This document shows positions 62,103 to 64,000 of a stretch of 64,000 nucleotides of DNA, piece by piece. The notes below the pieces were generated by a model. That model had not been told where the DNA came from and did not search any database. It worked only from the letters and a program-made list of their open reading frames with translations. Origin of the DNA: Streptomyces brasiliensis (lineage in GTDB: Bacteria; Actinomycetota; Actinomycetes; Streptomycetales; Streptomycetaceae); contig NZ_BMQA01000035.1 in NCBI RefSeq assembly GCF_014647875.1, positions 16,916 through 80,915 of the forward strand, in the 5' to 3' direction. A program made the translations under genes and the position numbers. The stretch's first letter is position 1. Each line of letters starts with the position of its first letter.

Positions 62103-62119
62103 AACGAATGGCATTCGTT
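62103..62119. promoter_or_regulatory. TetR-type palindromic operator
   Basis: AACGAATGGCATTCGTT is a perfect palindrome around a central G. It lies 15 bases before the YtcJ gene start and 58 before the TetR start, so one repressor could shut both promoters. Confidence 0.8.
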
Positions 62120-62176
62120 AAGTAGTGGGAGGCTAGACTCCCGGCACGGGCTTTGGGAAGAGAGGGCGAACAACAC

Positions 62177-62869
62177 ATGAGCACCGGCTTCCGCAGGTCC
62201 GGACGGCCGACCACGCCGATGCTCGACCGCGAGATCATCGTGCGCTCGGCACTGGACCTGATCGACGACGTCGGTGCCAAGGGTTTCTCCGTCAACCTGC
62301 TGGCCCAGCGGCTGCGCGTGCGGCCGTCGTCGCTGTACAACCACGTCAAGGGCAAGGACGACATCCTCGCCGGGGTGCGAGAACTGGTGGCCGCCCCCAT
62401 CGACGCCGGGGTATTTGACAACCTGCCCTGGGACGAGGCGCTGATGAGCTGGGCGAGGCTCTACCGGGCCGCCTTCGCGGCGCATCCGCAGACCATCCCG
62501 CTGCTGGCGACCCAGCCGCTGCCGGGCGCGCACAGCACGGTGCGCATGTACGAGACCGTCGCATCCGGGCTGGAGCGCGCCGGGTGGCCCGCCGACACGG
62601 TCGTCCCCCTCATCGTCGGCATCGAGTCCTTCATCCTGGGTTCGGCACTCGACCTGACCGCACCGCCCACCATGCTGGACCCCGGGCCCGACAGCCCGCA
62701 GGCACCACGGTTCACCGCCCTGGTACACGCACGGGACGAAGTCTCCGCCGCCGAAGGGCGCCCGGCCGCCGACCTCGCCTTCGAGTTCTCCCTCACCGCA
62801 CTGGTCGACGGCCTGCGCGCACGACTCGCCGAGCAGACCGCAGCATCGGGCGACAGCCGGGTGCGGTGA
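62177..62869 (+). CDS. TetR-family regulator
   Basis: A 230-aa repressor with helix-turn-helix IIVRSALDLIDDVGAKGFSV and LAQRLRVRPSSLYNHVKGKD, and a TetR_C-type ligand domain (FAAHPQTIPLLATQPLPG; VVPLIVGIESFILGSALDL). ATG 62177 follows GAGAGGG. Divergent from the YtcJ gene; the perfect palindrome at 62103 is its probable site. Confidence 0.93.
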   Translation: MSTGFRRSGRPTTPMLDREIIVRSALDLIDDVGAKGFSVNLLAQRLRVRPSSLYNHVKGKDDILAGVRELVAAPIDAGVFDNLPWDEALMSWARLYRAAFAAHPQTIPLLATQPLPGAHSTVRMYETVASGLERAGWPADTVVPLIVGIESFILGSALDLTAPPTMLDPGPDSPQAPRFTALVHARDEVSAAEGRPAADLAFEFSLTALVDGLRARLAEQTAASGDSRVR

Positions 62870-62904
62870 AACCATGTGGCGGCTTGTCAGTGCACCAGTC
62901 CGTC

Positions 62905-62918
62905 AGAATCCTGAAGCT
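62905..62918 (+). repeat. 14-bp direct repeat, right copy
   Basis: AGAATCCTGAAGCT, identical to 48497-48510. Confidence 0.5.
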
Positions 62919-63021
62919 ACAGGTTAGTTGACGGCGCACCCGCTCGAGGCCGATGTCGCAGGTGTCGATCACGTGCCCTCACCGGTTGTGTTCGCCCGGC
63001 CGTCCCATGGCACCGATCTCC

Positions 63022-63043
63022 GCATCCACATTACGAAGAGCCT
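63022..63043 (-). repeat. IS110-leader-like fragment
   Basis: On the minus strand this matches 20 of 22 bases at 31210-31231, in the noncoding leader of the IS110-type element (shared pattern CTCTYCGTAAYGTGGATGC). A transposase does not follow, so it is a relic of a related element. Confidence 0.5.
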
Positions 63044-63374
63044 CCCTGCCTCCGCGGAAGCCGGTGGTCATGCCCCTGACTTGTTCAATCGACGCCAGAC
63101 GCCCGGTCTGCAGCCGTAGCGTCCAGGGTGCCCTCCAAGTCAGGCCGCCGGGTGACGGGGGCAGGAGCATGGCAACGAATTGTTCGACACCGTGGTCGCG
63201 GCCGGCGACCTGCACGCCGGTAGAACGCCCGTAGGGTTCACGGCCACGGAGGTCGCCGACCCGGCCGAGCAGGTGACGGCTGGACACCTGGACATACGCG
63301 AACTTGCCTGCCCTCAAGGAGACGGAGCGCGGCTGAGCTTACGGCCTGCCCGCCCGGTCGCGTGCGGGGATCGG

Positions 63375-63710
63375 TCATGTGAGGGTGACGCCGTGGGCGC
63401 GGGCGAGGCTGCCGAGGCCGTGGGACCAGCCTTGGCCGAGGGCGCGGAGTTTCCAGGTGGGCTGGTTGTGGGTGGTGTGCCGATACAGCTCGGCGATGAC
63501 CATGGCACGGATGTGGGGGTCGGATGGTGGCTGGAAGGTCCAGGCTGCTTGGGTGGCGCGGTTGATGTGCAGGGCGGCGTGGGTGAGGGCGCCGCAGGTG
63601 AGGCCGCTGTCGGTGTCCATGGTGATGGCGATGGTGACGCGCTGGATGTGCGGGGGCAGGGCGGCCGGGCGGAGGGTGGCGCGTTCGACACGGCGGGGGC
63701 GGGCCTGCCG
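63375..63710 (-). pseudogene. TerD-family protein, C-terminal part
   Basis: The minus strand reads LPPHIQRVTIAITMDTDSGL, HIRAMVIAELYRHTTHNQP and WKLRALGQGWSHGLGSLARA, the C-terminal half of TerD-type stress proteins, which bind Ca2+. The N-terminal strand pairs are missing, and the open frame to 63782 has no family similarity, so it is probably truncated. Confidence 0.65.
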
Positions 63711-63827
63711 TGTCTCCTCGCTGTGTTTGCACCGGTGTACGGCGGGGGGTGGCGGGGTTTCTGCCTGGCAGTACGCCGGCAAAGGGACTAGCGTGATTCA
63801 TAGAGCAGTCGTGGTTCCGAAGTCGTT

Positions 63828-63858
63828 CGCCCGCGGTCATCTTGCCCGCGGGCGTTTT
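63828..63858 (+). terminator. Hairpin plus T-run in the cold-shock gene leader
   Basis: CGCCCGCGG (63828-63836) pairs with CCGCGGGCG (63846-63854), followed by TTTT. It could end upstream transcription or act as an attenuator or cold-responsive leader of the cold-shock gene that starts 84 bases further on. Confidence 0.6.
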
Positions 63859-63941
63859 GCTGTTCAGCCCTCTTTGGACCAGGGCGATTACCTCCGGGCC
63901 CGTACCCGTGCGGGCTCGAACCCTCGTCGAAGGAGACAGGC

Positions 63942-64000
63942 ATGGCCAAGGGCACTGTGAAGTGGTTCAACGCGGAGAAGGGCTTCGGCTTCATCGCGCA
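63942..64000 (+). CDS. Cold-shock protein (CspA family), 5' part
   Basis: ATG 63942, with GAAGGAG upstream, opens MAKGTVKWFNAEKGFGFIA, the RNP-1-containing start of CspA-type nucleic-acid chaperones. The window ends after about 19 codons of an expected 67. It acts as an RNA chaperone in the cytoplasm. Confidence 0.95.
   Translation, partial: MAKGTVKWFNAEKGFGFIA

Larger units (their letters stand above)
62870..63374. other. Gap with transposon-like pieces
   Basis: About 500 bases without a supported gene. It contains the right copy of the 14-base repeat and a piece resembling the leader of the IS110-type element (both listed). Confidence 0.45.

Noticed and set aside
62979..63317. A 112-codon minus-strand frame as a gene
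   Set aside because: No domain, and it overlaps the IS110-leader-like relic; more likely noncoding transposon remains.

Overview
The window is high-GC DNA with G/C-rich third codon positions, GTG and TTG starts, many 4-bp start/stop overlaps, and protein families typical of Streptomyces or a close actinomycete. Dense transposase debris, truncated genes and frameshifts suggest a variable region such as a chromosome arm or island. This placement is an inference.

Layout. 0-6 kb: Hsp20, a small membrane protein, a coupled pair of an Nramp-type transporter and a soluble PRC/MgtE-N/CBS protein, and a DUF429 protein. 6-12.3 kb: an SDR and a divergent XRE regulator, then a locus built around the Atu4866 domain. 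That locus has a stand-alone Atu4866 protein, a fusion of Atu4866 to an amidohydrolase that has lost its TIM barrel, a full amidohydrolase, and an MFS gene broken by a frameshift and IS30 debris. A related locus (XRE, MFS, second fusion) lies at 48.6-51.6 kb, and both share a GGCCTGGTT promoter element.

13-29.6 kb: a glycan and L-fucose block. The leftward operon encodes an FAH-type hydrolase, L-fuconate dehydratase, SDR, aldo/keto reductase, mutarotase and only the first codons of a fuconolactonase. A GH35 beta-galactosidase is divergent from a LacI regulator. The rightward operon encodes a sugar-binding lipoprotein, two permeases, a 59-aa membrane protein, a GH29 alpha-L-fucosidase, a membrane-anchored PPIase/SurA-like protein and a secreted beta-helix/discoidin protein. 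No ABC ATPase is present. Secreted or surface enzymes would release fucose and galactose, the transporter would import them, and the leftward operon would take fucose to pyruvate and lactate, except that the lactonase is broken here.

30-48.5 kb: an SDR, a complete IS110-type element, small membrane and metal-binding proteins, a damaged dprA with a comF-like neighbour, MerR and GNAT genes, an AfsR-type remnant, a hydrolase, and many transposase relics (ISL3, IS5, ISAs1, IS481). Inside is an intact 3.0-kb ISAs1-type transposon (40522-43544) with inverted ends and a perfect 9-bp target duplication, carrying an MFS gene as cargo. Also here are an antibiotic-monooxygenase gene cut by an in-frame TGA, a secreted esterase, an RHS remnant and an NmrA-like remnant.

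48.5-64 kb: the second Atu4866 locus, more IS remnants, an Lrp / PLP decarboxylase / PaaI (frameshifted) / TetR group, a SnoaL-cyclase fusion, an orphan group II intron domain V-VI, an APC permease / YtcJ-type amidohydrolase / TetR group with a palindromic operator, a TerD remnant and the start of a cold-shock gene. No CRISPR array, rRNA or intact tRNA was seen.
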